From: Rhyacichthys aspro
Taxonomy: Eukaryota > Chordata > Actinopteri > Gobiiformes > Rhyacichthyidae
Assembly (NCBI GenBank): GCA_036850595.1
Contig: CM072152.1
Location: forward strand, 12,853,640 to 12,917,639
Direction: 5' to 3'
Length of the DNA: 64,000 nucleotides
The notes beneath the pieces were generated by a model. That model searched no databases and was not told the origin of the DNA. It saw only the letters and a list, made by a program, of their open reading frames with translations. Positions 24,829-35,699 of this stretch are shown piece after piece. Every line of letters begins with the position of its first letter. Position 1 is the stretch's first letter. Position numbers and translations under genes: made by a program.

Positions 24829-25795
24829 ATGGCAGGGGCTGTGAAAAGGTTTTATGAAATTACAGCGAAATTGCTGTCTGGAGAAACATTTGCTTTCTCG
24901 GCACTAAAAGGAAAAGTTGTCCTCATTGAGAATGTGGCATCACTCTGAGGAACTACAACCAGGGACTACACTCAGATGAACGAGCTTCACTCCCGTTTTT
25001 CCGGCAAAGGACTCGTTATTCTGGGTGTACCCTGCAATCAGTTTGGACACCAGGTAGGCCTTAGTAGGATACATGAGTTAACACTTTGGAAGACTGTTGT
25101 GACACCAGCTCATGTAGACAAGCTACTGTGGCATCTTAATGGGGACTCCAGCTTTTGCTTTAGGTGACGCAGGGGTTACTTATTCAACTCTTTGACCTTG
25201 TTTTGATAATGAAATACAATAAAAGTCAGAAAACATGCTGTATTAGACTGTAGACTTATACACTAGCACGAGTAACAATAGAAAGAGGGAAATTTTGCTG
25301 AGTCACTGTGTTCTTGGTCATATGATAATAGGCCTATCTTGTACCTGCACTTGACTGGCCATATCTATTTTTTTTACTACTGACACTGATATTTTATCTC
25401 AACAATGTAATTGATGTCTTTTGTGTGTTTGTGTGTGTTTTTTGTAGGAGAACTGCAAGAATGATGAAATACTAAGATCTCTGAAATATGTCCGTCCAGG
25501 AAATGGTTTTGAACCAAAGTTCCACATTTTTGAGAAGGTGGATGTGAATGGAAAAGATGCACATCCTTTGTTTGTGTACCTGAAAGAAAAGCTTCCCTTT
25601 CCCTCTGACGATCAGATGGCTCTTATGACTGACCCCAAGTTCATCATGTGGAGTCCTGTCAGAAGAAATGATGTTTCTTGGAACTTTGAGAAGTTCCTTG
25701 TCGGTCCTGATGGTGAACCCTTCAAGCGCTATAGCAGAAATTTTATCACCAGTGACATAGAGTCAGACATAATTAAGCTTCTTAAGAGGGTCTAA
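24829..25795 (+). CDS. gpx1: glutathione peroxidase 1, selenoprotein, 2 exons
   Basis: Exons 24829-25053 and 25448-25795 join in phase 0 to give 190 aa. TGA at 24946-24948 (codon 40) is read as selenocysteine, not stop: it lies in the family context NVASL-Sec-GTT and a SECIS follows in the 3' UTR. Catalytic tetrad visible: Sec40, Gln75 (in CNQFGHQ, at the exon 1/2 junction), Trp153 and Asn154 (in VSWNFEKF). Family knowledge: cytosolic and mitochondrial tetrameric enzyme reducing hydrogen peroxide and soluble lipid hydroperoxides with glutathione. Length and the presence of the oligomerisation loop region (about 129-148) point to GPX1/2 rather than GPX4; sequence and the tex264-rbm5 neighbourhood favour gpx1. 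Teleosts have two gpx1 copies (a and b), and which one this is cannot be decided here. The start ATG is the first one giving the family N-terminus. Confidence 0.95.
24946..24948 (+). other. gpx1: selenocysteine codon (TGA) of gpx1
   Basis: In-frame TGA 39 codons after the start, with conserved GPX sequence in the same frame on both sides. An ordinary gene caller would end the protein here or start it downstream. Confidence 0.95.
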
Positions 25796-25930
25796 GAGCT
25801 GTTATCGTCCTAGTATACTGTTGCCGGTGTTGTCATGAATAAAAAAAAATGTGTGCTCTTTTTGAAGACCTGCAACATTCGTAAAATTATGATATTTTCA
25901 ACACACGAGGTTGTTGAGTCTGTTACCTTA

Positions 25931-25974
25931 ATGAAGATGCTCTTTGAAACCATTTTGAACAGAGAGCTTCTGAT
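25931..25974 (+). promoter_or_regulatory. gpx1: SECIS element of gpx1
   Basis: In the 3' UTR, 135 nt past the stop. ATGA (25931-25934) and TGAT (25971-25974) form the conserved SECIS core quartet. Between them GATGCTCT pairs with AGAGAGCTTC, and an apical loop carries the unpaired AA (in TTTGAAACC). The spacing fits eukaryotic SECIS elements bound by SBP2. The lower helix flanking the core is less clear by eye. Confidence 0.85.
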
Positions 25975-26048
25975 ATACATGTAAAAGACTTATGTTGCCA
26001 CTGTGTTGTAAATATCTATATTTGGAATCAAGACAAAGAAAAACACGT

Positions 26049-26054
26049 AATAAA
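26049..26054 (+). terminator. gpx1: gpx1 poly(A) signal
   Basis: AATAAA about 75 nt after the SECIS core. An earlier AATAAA-like run near 25838 would cut off the SECIS if used, so this one is the likely functional signal. Confidence 0.7.
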
Positions 26055-26307
26055 AGACCTCTAAAACCTTTCTGGTGTGAACAGCTCATTTACTTATAAT
26101 CTTAAAATATTTAACAGCATGCAAAAACAATAAAAAGAGTTGTTAGTACACACAATAGAACGCTTCGTAGCCTAGATGAAAACACATTTACGTTATTATA
26201 ATCCATTCCAATAGTTTTGTAATAGTTTGGTCATGGATACAACATCCATGCCTGAAGCTGTTTGCTCTGCTTCCTGGTTTTCGACCACTGGATGCGATAC
26301 TTTCAAC

Positions 26308-27056
26308 ATGGCTGGTCAGGAAGATCCAGTTCAAAGAGAGATTCACCAAGATTGGGCAAATCGAGAGTATATCGAAGTAATAACCAGCAGTATTAAGAAA
26401 ATCGCCGATTTCCTTAATTCATTTGGTAATTGCCGTCTTATTTACTATTTTAGGCATAAGGTAACCAGTAAAAGGAAAAACGGAACAAGCTAGCTGACTA
26501 GCTGTTGCTAGCATCAATGTTGATGTTCACTGGCCACTCCCATGTAGCTTTTAGCTGCATCGTTCGATAGCTTTAGGCTTGTGCTATTTTGGTTAATATG
26601 TCATGACATGGTGATGTTTCAGTACGTTTCTATTTGACTTTCTACGCTTAGGATACGAAGTTATAATGCCTCCAGTTGGTATACATTTCAGATACTAATC
26701 GAAAGTAGGCTCTGTCCATGCTAAGGCTAGTGGTGTATGCATAGCATGTAACTAAAAGGTTCATAGTTTGTTTATTTTTGAGAGCTGTGCTTATTACACG
26801 AGCAACAACTCTCCTTTCTGATACTATGTTAGCGTCTGTACTATTGTAGTTGATTGATTTATGTCATGGTCCTCAGATATGTCGTGCCGATCCCGCTTGG
26901 CTACACTCAATGAGAAGCTAACAGCGTTGGAAAGGAGGATTGAATATATTGAGGCAAGGGTAAGTATATTGCGAGGCAGATTTAAAAGCCATTGTACTAC
27001 CTTTCTTAATATGTGTCTATTTTTTATAGGTAACAAAAGGCGAGACTTTGACCTAG
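26308..27056 (+). CDS. brk1: BRK1 (HSPC300), WAVE regulatory complex subunit
   Basis: Exons 26308-26425, 26877-26959 and 27030-27056 join to a 75-residue protein, the size of human BRK1 and nearly identical to it: it begins MAGQEDPVQREIHQDW and ends EARVTKGETLT. The whole protein is predicted to be helical; the region around LNEKLTALERRIEYIEARV is the coiled-coil that packs with WAVE and ABI. Family knowledge: the smallest subunit of the WAVE/SCAR complex, which relays Rac signals to the Arp2/3 complex for actin branching in the cytoplasm. The frame is open upstream to a TAG at 26212-26214, with two further in-frame ATGs at 26233 and 26248; the start chosen here gives the conserved N-terminus. 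The gene begins about 250 bp after the gpx1 poly(A) signal. In human, BRK1 is at 3p25, away from GPX1/RBM5. Confidence 0.96.
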
Positions 27057-27484
27057 ACTTCACCATGGATAATCATTGCACCCTAAAGCCCCCTGCTGTC
27101 CTTCCAACCTGATTCATTACATCAAATGTGATGGATTCCATGTTCTTTTTTCGGACTGTGTTAACCATTTTTACTATATTTAATGACTGATAAATGTGTT
27201 TTATTTTGTGAGACATTTGTATGAGATGATGGCCTTGTGCGATTGCTTTCGACAGATAAAAGTTTAATTCATATTTGTTATTATAAAATAGGGGATCGCT
27301 ACAATAGACCTGTATTATTAACACGTTTGTTAACCATTTCTTATCGACGGTGTCATTAATCATTGGTTTATGAAAAGGGGACGTTCCTGTGTGCCAAGCT
27401 AGACAAGTGGTAGTGTAGTCATCTTTATTATGGACTTCCTTGTACATTGAGTTGTTTATTGTTGTGTAAGGATTAACATATGGT

Positions 27485-27490
27485 AATAAA
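27485..27490 (+). terminator. brk1: candidate brk1 poly(A) signal
   Basis: AATAAA about 430 nt past the brk1 stop, the first perfect hexamer I find in the 3' flank. It implies a 3' UTR of about 450 nt. Confidence 0.55.
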
Positions 27491-27745
27491 ATATACAAAA
27501 TATTCACAAATTTTGTTTTCTAAGTACTTGTGTACACTTAAATGATGTTCCACGTTAACATACAAAACATAGCACACATTACCCTCATTATTTTGGAAAT
27601 ATTTTTTTAATAATAATATTGCTGCATCATTTGTGTGTTCTAGATTTCTTTTCTTTTTTTCTTACAGCCGATGTTAACAAAGGAGAAATATTTGATTGAG
27701 AACAACTGCTAAATCAGAAATATTCACAAGAGAGAGAGCGCTATT

Positions 27746-28032
27746 AAAATGGCGGATTGTCCAAAATTCATTTTGCCCCAAGTACAGTCCTGTAGGCATA
27801 TTTATAAATCCGGGTTGATTGCCGGTTGATTTGTACATCCTACGTAAATAATGACAGCATGTACACAAGGTGGTAACCATGTATAACGTTATTTCATACA
27901 CTACCAATTATACTATTTGCAACATTCCAGTGCCAGTCCAAACTACAAGCGGGTGAGCTTCCTGACAGGCAAAATTCGGGGCTATATACCCCCACAATGC
28001 ATTGCTGGAGAATTCACTGATGCATCTTGGGA
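27746..28032. promoter_or_regulatory. rbm5: putative rbm5 promoter: YY1-like and two ZNF143-like sites
   Basis: AAAATGGCGGA at 27746-27756 resembles the YY1 motif (AAGATGGCGGC). CCCACAATGCATTGCT at 27991-28006 fits the ZNF143/Staf type CCCARMATGC core, and a second, inverted copy TCCCAAGATGCATCAG lies on the minus strand at 28017-28032. These motifs are typical of housekeeping promoters. The area lies between the brk1 3' end and the first rbm5 exon I can place (acceptor at 28388), so a rbm5 untranslated first exon probably starts here. The motif matching was done by eye. Confidence 0.45.
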
Positions 28033-28425
28033 TAAAGAAGCTGGAGTGTCGTCGAAAAGCTTTAGACGTGAGAGGAATTTTACTGTCCACGTACTTAGAA
28101 ATAAAAGTTCGTAATATGCTAAAGTATTGTTAGCAGACATAACCGGTGAGATATTAATGATTTAGAATCTGAATCTTGTAAGATGACGCTTTAATAAGAG
28201 TCCGCACTGTTCGGGTCCTAAGGTTACGCTAGCTGGATACCGTTTCAGACATTTTGTCGCACTTTCGCTCTTACTTTACTGGTAATAATTCAAAGGCGTA
28301 TATTGCTAGTTATATGGATGTTAAATAAGTAAATTTCACATTACAAACAACCAATAATCATTTTTATTTTGCTTGTTTGATTTTATAGAATTCATATCAG
28401 CGGAATCTGTAGCGTTAGAGGAGAA

Positions 28426-31400
28426 ATGGGAGCCGACAAAAGGTGAGAAAACTAAGGTCCATTTGCCCTGCTAACGTTAGGCGGGGCTGTGTTAGTTGTC
28501 ACGGCAATAAGATAATAAAAAATAAAAACGGAATTAATGAAAACCTACAACCTTTCTAAAACTGGACACCAACATAACCTCAGTCAAACTGTTCTTGTTC
28601 CAAGATGCTTTATTCCCCCGTGTTGATTTGTTCCTCACTGACCGAATTATTATTATGTTTTTTCCAAATTGACAGGATAAGTCGGACTGAACGCAGCGGG
28701 AGGTATGGCTCAGAGCAGTCCCGGGATGATTCAGATTGGCGCGACAGACGAGAAAGGGATCAGGAGCGGGATCATAACAGCCGTCGCTGGGGTGAGGACA
28801 GACGCAGTGACCGTTATGAAGGTGATCGACGAAGTTCAAGAGACAGTCCAGAGGTAAAGACATAATCAGTACCTCATAATCGTTGTGGTTGTTAAACAGA
28901 AATGTACATATTCCGTCTGTATTTCATATTGTTTACAGCCACGAGAAAGGAAACGACGCAATAGTGATAGGTCAGAAGATGGTTATCACTCTGATGGAGA
29001 CTATCCAGAGCAGGATTACAGAAGGGAGCCTGGAGAAGATAAGAAAAGCAAGACTATTATGCTCTGGGGTCTCTCTCCTAATATCACAGAAGAGGATGTA
29101 AGTGTCACGCTCTTACATGCAACCCATTATGTGAAGTCTGTTTGCTCCTCACAGAAAAAGACAATTACTTAGAATGTTTTCTGTATTTTCTTCATCCAGA
29201 TTCGTGTAGCTATTGACCAGTTGGAGGGTCCCCAGCCTGTGGATGTTCGGCTCATGAAAAAGAAGACAGGTGAGAACTAGGCATACACAGGACCCCTACC
29301 TTCCCTTTATCTGTGACCATAGGGCCAACCTGCTTCCATTCAGACCCTTTCTCCCATAGTAGTTAGACAAGATGTGATTAAATTTAAGTGTTCATTTAAC
29401 AGAGTTAATTACATTGTACCATTTTTAAAGGTAAGTACAAACAGTTGAAAAAGAAAAAACATTGAAAGATCCACACTACAGTGTGCTATAAGCATTAGTT
29501 GGATGTCAAGCTATGAACGAAAGGCCAAGTGTTTACCACACAAGGCCTGGGTTGGGAAGCAGTTTGTGGAACAGTTTGAATAATATGCCCATGGACTTTG
29601 AACTAACACGCCTCCCGTCTATATTTGAATGCTGTCTCTAGGTATAAGCCGTGGTTTCGCCTTCGTGGACTTTTATCACTTGCAAGATGCTACCCGATGG
29701 ATGGAGACCAATCAGGTTGCTTCACAATCGCCAAGTTTAGTTATAACCTTGGGGATCTAGAATAACCCAAAAGGCAACCATACTGTTTCCAAACCAACTG
29801 TTTGTATTGCAATGGTCATACAGAACAAATATTTAAGAGGTTAATAGATATTTAGCTGCAGGGGAAAAACACATTCTCATGTTAGCTTTTTGCTACCTGT
29901 AATTTGTCTTGTCTCAAGTAAAGATCTTTTGAAGTTTTATTCTCCTTCTCTGTTAGGGACACAGTTTTTCTTAGAATTTTTGGAAAGCCTATCCCAGGTT
30001 TACAGAAAGCAATCAGTCACATTGTACACTCTGCTCCAGCTCAGTCTGGGCACTCGGGTCCCAAACACCTTAAGAAGCCTCTATACATGATGCCCACATG
30101 TACGACATGTACCTGTCTCAAACACAAAGGCTATCTGTTGGGGGTCCCTTTCCCCATTCTCTTCCTTCCAATACTGCCTGCTCAATTGAATAACACACAC
30201 GTATAAAGACCATTTGATTGATACCTATCTTCCTTTTACAGAAGCGTCTAATCATCCAAGGGAAAAGTGTGGACATGCACTACAGTCACCCCCGAAACAA
30301 GTATGAAGACTGGCTTTGCAACACTGTAAGTTAACAACTTTTATAACTACATTATCTGTATAATACAAATGCAATCCAAATACACCATACACACACAAAT
30401 GTTAGGCTTATATGTTTGCAGTTGTTTCTACCCTAATAGTGCATTTTTGTGCAATGGTAAAGGTTAGTTTGTGTCACCGGTAAGTATGGTTTGCGTCATC
30501 TGAGGCAGCACTGTTGAGGCTTAGTAGGTGTATAATAAAAATGATGTGAACGGTTACTTGCAGTGTGGCCTGTACAATTTCCGGAGGAGGCTGAAGTGCT
30601 TCAGGTGTGGAGCAGCCAAAGCTGGTAAGTAGTTAAATAACAAGAGGCCACTGACTGCAGATTTCTAGGCAACCTGAGGCACAGGGCTTCAATGCTTAGC
30701 AGAGATTATTTTTTGTGTTGCTGGGTCATTTTTAAGCAAATGCTGGAAATTGTTAATTATTGACATTAAGCTAAAACCAGAAAACATTGATCAAAAACAG
30801 CATGCCTTTCTGGTAAAATATTAAAGTGGGGTAAAACACAATACACACAAGATCGATATAAGTCAAATGGGGTAGATTTTTGCTTAGGTGTTTGCTAAAA
30901 TTAAATCTGTTCATTTCTTGACAGATGAGACCAGCAACAATTCTGGTGCCGCTGAAAATCAACCAAGTGGGGACTTTTATGGAGACAGTAAGGGTTCCTT
31001 TGATATATGTGCAATACATCACTTTATTTACCCCAAAACGCTACTTATTTTGGCTGTAGATCTGAAATGCCTTTTTACTGTGCAGCCCTCATCCTCAGAA
31101 ATATTGCTCCACTCACGACTGTTGAAGCCATAATTTCTGCCATTGCACCTTATGCTAATCTTTCATCAAACAACATTCGCCTCATCAAGGACAAGCAGAC
31201 TGGTCAGAACCGAGGCTTTGCCTTTGTACAGCTATCTTCACCTCTGGTAAACTGTTTCCCATAAACCAGCATTAAAATATTGTTATCCATTCAACGGCCA
31301 GTGTTTTATTTGTTTGCACTTAACTTTATGTCTGTTACAGGAAGCCTCTCAGCTCTTGACTATATTGCAGGGATTGCAGCCACCTTTAAAGCTGGACGGC

Positions 31401-34400
31401 AAAACAATTGGCGTTGATTATGCTAAAAGTGCTAGAAAGTAAGTATGACAAATGTATGAAGTGCATTGCAAGAATAGTATTCTTAGTAGATGTAATGTAT
31501 TTACATTAAATCCATTGAGTTCAGCATGTCATAAACTTTCAAATGTTTCTGTTCAGAGATCTTTTGCTTCCTGATGGAAATCGCGTCAGTGCCTTTTCTG
31601 TTGCTAGTACAGCAATTGCTGCAGCCCAGTGGTCCTCCAGTCAGGTAGTTACAATTCCTCTCTCACAATTAAACACATTTCTTACAATGAGTCTTGCTGA
31701 TGTCTGGTAATATCCTTTTAGCCACAGCAAAGTTCAGAGGGTATGTCAGAGTATAGCTACCTGCAAGAAGGTTATACCCCATTGCCACAGGTATTTAAGA
31801 AAAGCAATTATTTAGACTAAATTATATATTGTCCCAACTAAGTGTGACAAAAATCTGTTGTCTGTTTCTTCCCTGATAGGACTATCCTGCATTTTACCAC
31901 CAGGCTGCCGGTGTGAGTACCTCTCAAGGCAATGGAATTTTAGGAGGTATACTCATCTCATTAATTAATGAAATATAGAAAATAATATACAATATACAGT
32001 TAGCTAAGTACTAAAATTATGTTTAACTTAATTTAGCAGCCCCAGGTGTAAATATGGTTCCAACTGCCGCTGGAGTGGTAATTTCTCAGAATCCCCAAGT
32101 TTACCAACCTCACATAATTGCTCAACCTGCTGTACAGGTAACACAGACATCTTATGTGAATTTGTAGTTGTACAATTAAACAAATTGCTCAGCTGTACCG
32201 TATTCAACATGATTTCCAGGTCTTGCCTCTTGCCCAGCAGTTGGATACAAAACATCAGACAGGACATCTTTCTGGCATTGAAGCAATGTCTCTGCCTGTC
32301 GCTGTTGTCCCTGCTGTTACTACAGCAAATACTACGCCTGCACTGATTGCAACTGGGCAGACAACTGATTCAACACCTGGTATGCCCACAGAAATACGCA
32401 TTTTAAAGTTATACAGCATAGCTCTTCTAAAAAACGAATAATACTAAACTAACTGGGTTTTGTATGTAATAGGTGTTCCTGATACATCTACATATCAGTA
32501 TGATGAGTCATCTGGTTATTTTTATGACCCACAATCTGGTCTCTACTATGACCCAAATACTCATGTAAGTACTGCACATCCACATTGTGTGAAAAAACTG
32601 TTCAGTGGATTTTGCATTTTTCTGGTTTAATACAGTTTTGTTTTTTTTTTGTTTTTTTAGTATTACTACAACTCCCAGACCCAGCAGTATCTGTACTGGG
32701 ACGAAGAGAAGCAGACATATGTCCCAGCTTCAACTGATTTAAATCCTGGACAGAACCCTAATGCAAGTGGCTCTACAGCAGTTGGCAAAGAGCATAAAGA
32801 AGGCAAAGAGAAAAGGGAAAAGCCAAAGAGCAAGACTGCTCAGCAGGTACTGTGTTATACTTAACATGAAAAAGTTCTGAATAATTGTTTCAGAGTGGCA
32901 TTGAATGAGTGAGCACTGTACTCAGTGTTTATTGAAACTCTATTGTTATTCAGGCTGGTCAATATCTTTAGTTTCCAAGATATATCAGTATATTGTCATA
33001 CTGGATATGGTATAAGGTTCTATTGTTAATATTGCATTGTGTTCAGTCATGCTGCTAGTTCACCTGTTTCCTGTTTCTCACACTCACTGAATGCCTCTGT
33101 CCTTCTGTGGGCTAACACTAACCGAGGAGTTAGCACAACTCTTTTTGCTTAATCTGTAAACTGCACACTCATCTGAAACAGTCATGCCCAGCTGTTTGCC
33201 TCAACACTGGCTCCTTTATAGTGCACTCTACTTCCATATGTGTGTGACAGGGCATTCTTATAACACAAGCAAAATTACTTTGCAACAAAGATTAGGCAGA
33301 TTTAATTCATTATTATTGTGTGAAAACGATATGTATATTGTATATTGAGTTACTATATTGACACACAATTTTTGGTCTGTATCACCCAGCCATTACAAAT
33401 GTTTATAATTTATAATCCTAATCCATTTATTATCCTCCTTTCTGTTTTTTATTCAACGCCTGTACATTCTTACTAAATTATCTTAAATAAAATTATAAAA
33501 AGGTGTTATTTCAAAACCTTTTATAATTTATACATTTATTTTACCTTTAAAACTTTTGACATTTCAGATAGCAAAAGATATGGAGCGCTGGGCTAAAAGT
33601 CTTAACAAACAGAAGGAGAACTTCAGGAGCAGCTTTCAGCCGATTAGTCAAGAAGAGAGGAAAGAAGCAGCAGCCGCTGATGCTGGGTACACACTATTTG
33701 AAAAGAAGGTATTCCCTCGAATTTGTTTGTTTTTAATAGATGACCAAATGATTGAGAATGTATGTCAAAATATAATTTGATGCATGTATTTACTTTTCTT
33801 GTAGCAAACAGGAGCTCTAGACAGACTTGTACCAGATGAAGAGGAGGCCCCTACAACCTCAGCTAACAGCACAAAAGTTAGTTTTCTCTCTGTTATTTTT
33901 TTTCTTTACCTACTGAGAATATTAGTTGTACTTAAGCAGCCCATGTCTAACTTTTATCCCAAATATATTATCTGTCGTGTAATGGTTCTGAGATTGGTAG
34001 AATCATGCCTCTCACTGACAATACCCTCAGCGGGACAGAAACCTCTAATGTAACCTTTACTGACACCGGGACGTGGTCAAGACATTACGCTACTGACACT
34101 TTGTTGCACTCAGAGTGTGAAGAAATAGGCAATTACACTGAACCCTAGCAGAGTCGTATTTGAAAAGGATACTCTAAAATGACCCTAACATTTCAGAAGA
34201 CAGTTTTTTTTTACCTTCCAACTTTATGACTTTGAAAATAAACACAGTTCGTAAAATAATGTTGCTGTTGTAAACAATTAGAGTCTGTAGAGGGATCTGT
34301 GCCCTCTGGTGGCTAGAAGTTATGCAGGATTGCTTTAAGTTTTTTTTTTTTTTGTGGTATATGTAGTTGGGCCTAGTCGCCGCCTACAGTGGAGACAGTG

Positions 34401-35354
34401 ACCCTGAGGAGGGAGCAGCAGATCCTGATGGTGCTGATGGACAGGACAAGCTGACTGACTGGAAAAAGATGGCTTGTTTGTTGTGTAGGAGACAGTTCCC
34501 TAATAAAGAGGGCCTAGTCAGACATCAACAACTGTCAGATCTACATAAGGTAGCCTCTCTACTCTTCACTTAAATAAAGCTCCACTTAAGCTATATTTTA
34601 CTCCTGGCACCATCTTATGCCATGTTCCCTTTTTTCTCACTTTTATGGTCTGTTGTAGAAAAATCTGGAGGTGCTTCGTAGATCCAAAATGAGTGAGGCT
34701 GAGCTGGAAGAGTTGGAGAGAAGAGAGTCTGAGGTTTGCTTTTATATGCAATTGTCCAGTTTAAACCGGAAATACATATGGAAGTTTATGTATTTAAAAA
34801 GACAGCATCTGAAAAATTCTTTTTCGTGTCAGATGAAGTACAGAGACAGAGCTGCTGAGAGAAGAGAAAAGTATGGGATTCCTGAACCACCAGCTCCCAA
34901 AAAGAAGAAATTCAGCCAACCAGCTGCCGCCATGTAAACATTTGTTATATTTGTATGAAATATAAAGTGCGGGCGTTATCAGCCATTGTTAAATGTTTTT
35001 TTTTTTTCTCCAGAAACTATGAACAGCCCACAAAGGATGGTCTTAACAGTGATAATATTGGGAACAAGATGCTGCAGGCCATGGGCTGGAAGGAGGGTAA
35101 AGGACTAGGACGAAACCAGCAGGGCATCACTACACCAATAGAGGTACAATTAAATATGCTGACAACCAATATGTATATGGCTTATCGTAAAGGGTTATGT
35201 GGGTAACTTTTTAATAATTTCATTTTAGGCTCAACTGAGAACCAAAGGAGCTGGTCTTGGCGTCAAGGGCTCCAATTACACCCTGTCTCCTTCAGACACA
35301 TACAAAGATGCTGTTCGCAAAGCCATGTTTGCTCGCTTCACTGAACTAGAGTGA
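28426..35354 (+). CDS. rbm5: RBM5, splicing regulator, 24 coding exons
   Basis: Coding exons end/start: 28426-28442, 28676-28853, 28939-29097, 29200-29269, 29642-29715, 30242-30325, 30564-30624, 30925-30987, 31086-31246, 31341-31438, 31557-31644, 31722-31790, 31880-31946, 32037-32137, 32220-32379, 32473-32564, 32661-32846, 33568-33708, 33805-33876, 34367-34549, 34659-34733, 34833-34933, 35014-35143, 35229-35354. Total 2,556 nt, 851 aa (human 815). Domains in order: Arg/Ser/Asp-rich N-terminus; RRM1 (about 100-180); RanBP2-type zinc finger (about 189-214, four Cys); RRM2 (about 236-322); OCRE repeats of Tyr-rich units (about 488-540); C2H2 finger in MACLLCRRQFPNKEGL (about 682-708); G-patch (about 781-826); conserved end KAMFARFTELE. 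Family knowledge: nuclear protein of early spliceosomes that controls alternative splicing of FAS and caspase-2; OCRE binds SmN/B tails and the G-patch activates DHX15. RBM5 rather than RBM10 or RBM6 from sequence and from slc38a3/gnai2 nearby. Exon 19's donor (GTTAGT) is weaker than the others. Confidence 0.96.
34180..34345. repeat. candidate dispersed repeat in rbm5 intron 19
   Basis: Within the intron between coding exons 19 and 20 (33877-34366). The segment ends in TTATGCAGGATTGCTTTAA, and a related ATGCAGGAT string is found at about 12,008 in tex264 intron 2. It carries TGCCCTCTGGTGG (34300-34312), whose reverse complement fits the CTCF core consensus at every position. Family and exact ends are not determined. 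Confidence 0.3.
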
Positions 35355-35675
35355 TGGGCTCTCTCAAATGATTTATAATTACCATCTGATAGCTGGAGCA
35401 CTAACACATCTTTCATTTCTGCAGCAACAATGTCAGAGTTGCACTTAATTTGGCCTTTTTATTTTTACTGTGAACATTACTGAAATAGACAGTAGACATC
35501 ACACTATCCATAGAACCTGTAATTCTTGCATCATTTTAGTGTGAATGTTATAATTTATAATTTGTACATATGCACAGTAAAGTTACCTCTGTTGTTTACT
35601 TCCATGTTAGTAATTGATGATTTTGTTTTGTCATGTCAAACTTTGTACAGTTTATAAGAATGAGTTTGTACAGAA

Positions 35676-35681
35676 AATAAA
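35676..35681 (+). terminator. rbm5: rbm5 poly(A) signal
   Basis: AATAAA about 320 nt past the rbm5 stop, giving a short 3' UTR. Confidence 0.75.
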
Positions 35682-35699
35682 AGATTCAGGAGATTTACA

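Noticed and set aside
27073..27507. 144-codon open frame on the minus strand
   Set aside because: It overlaps the brk1 3' end and 3' UTR in antisense and resembles no protein.
27917..28114. overlapping open frames on both strands before rbm5
   Set aside because: No family likeness; better explained as promoter and 5' UTR sequence with ZNF143-like motifs.
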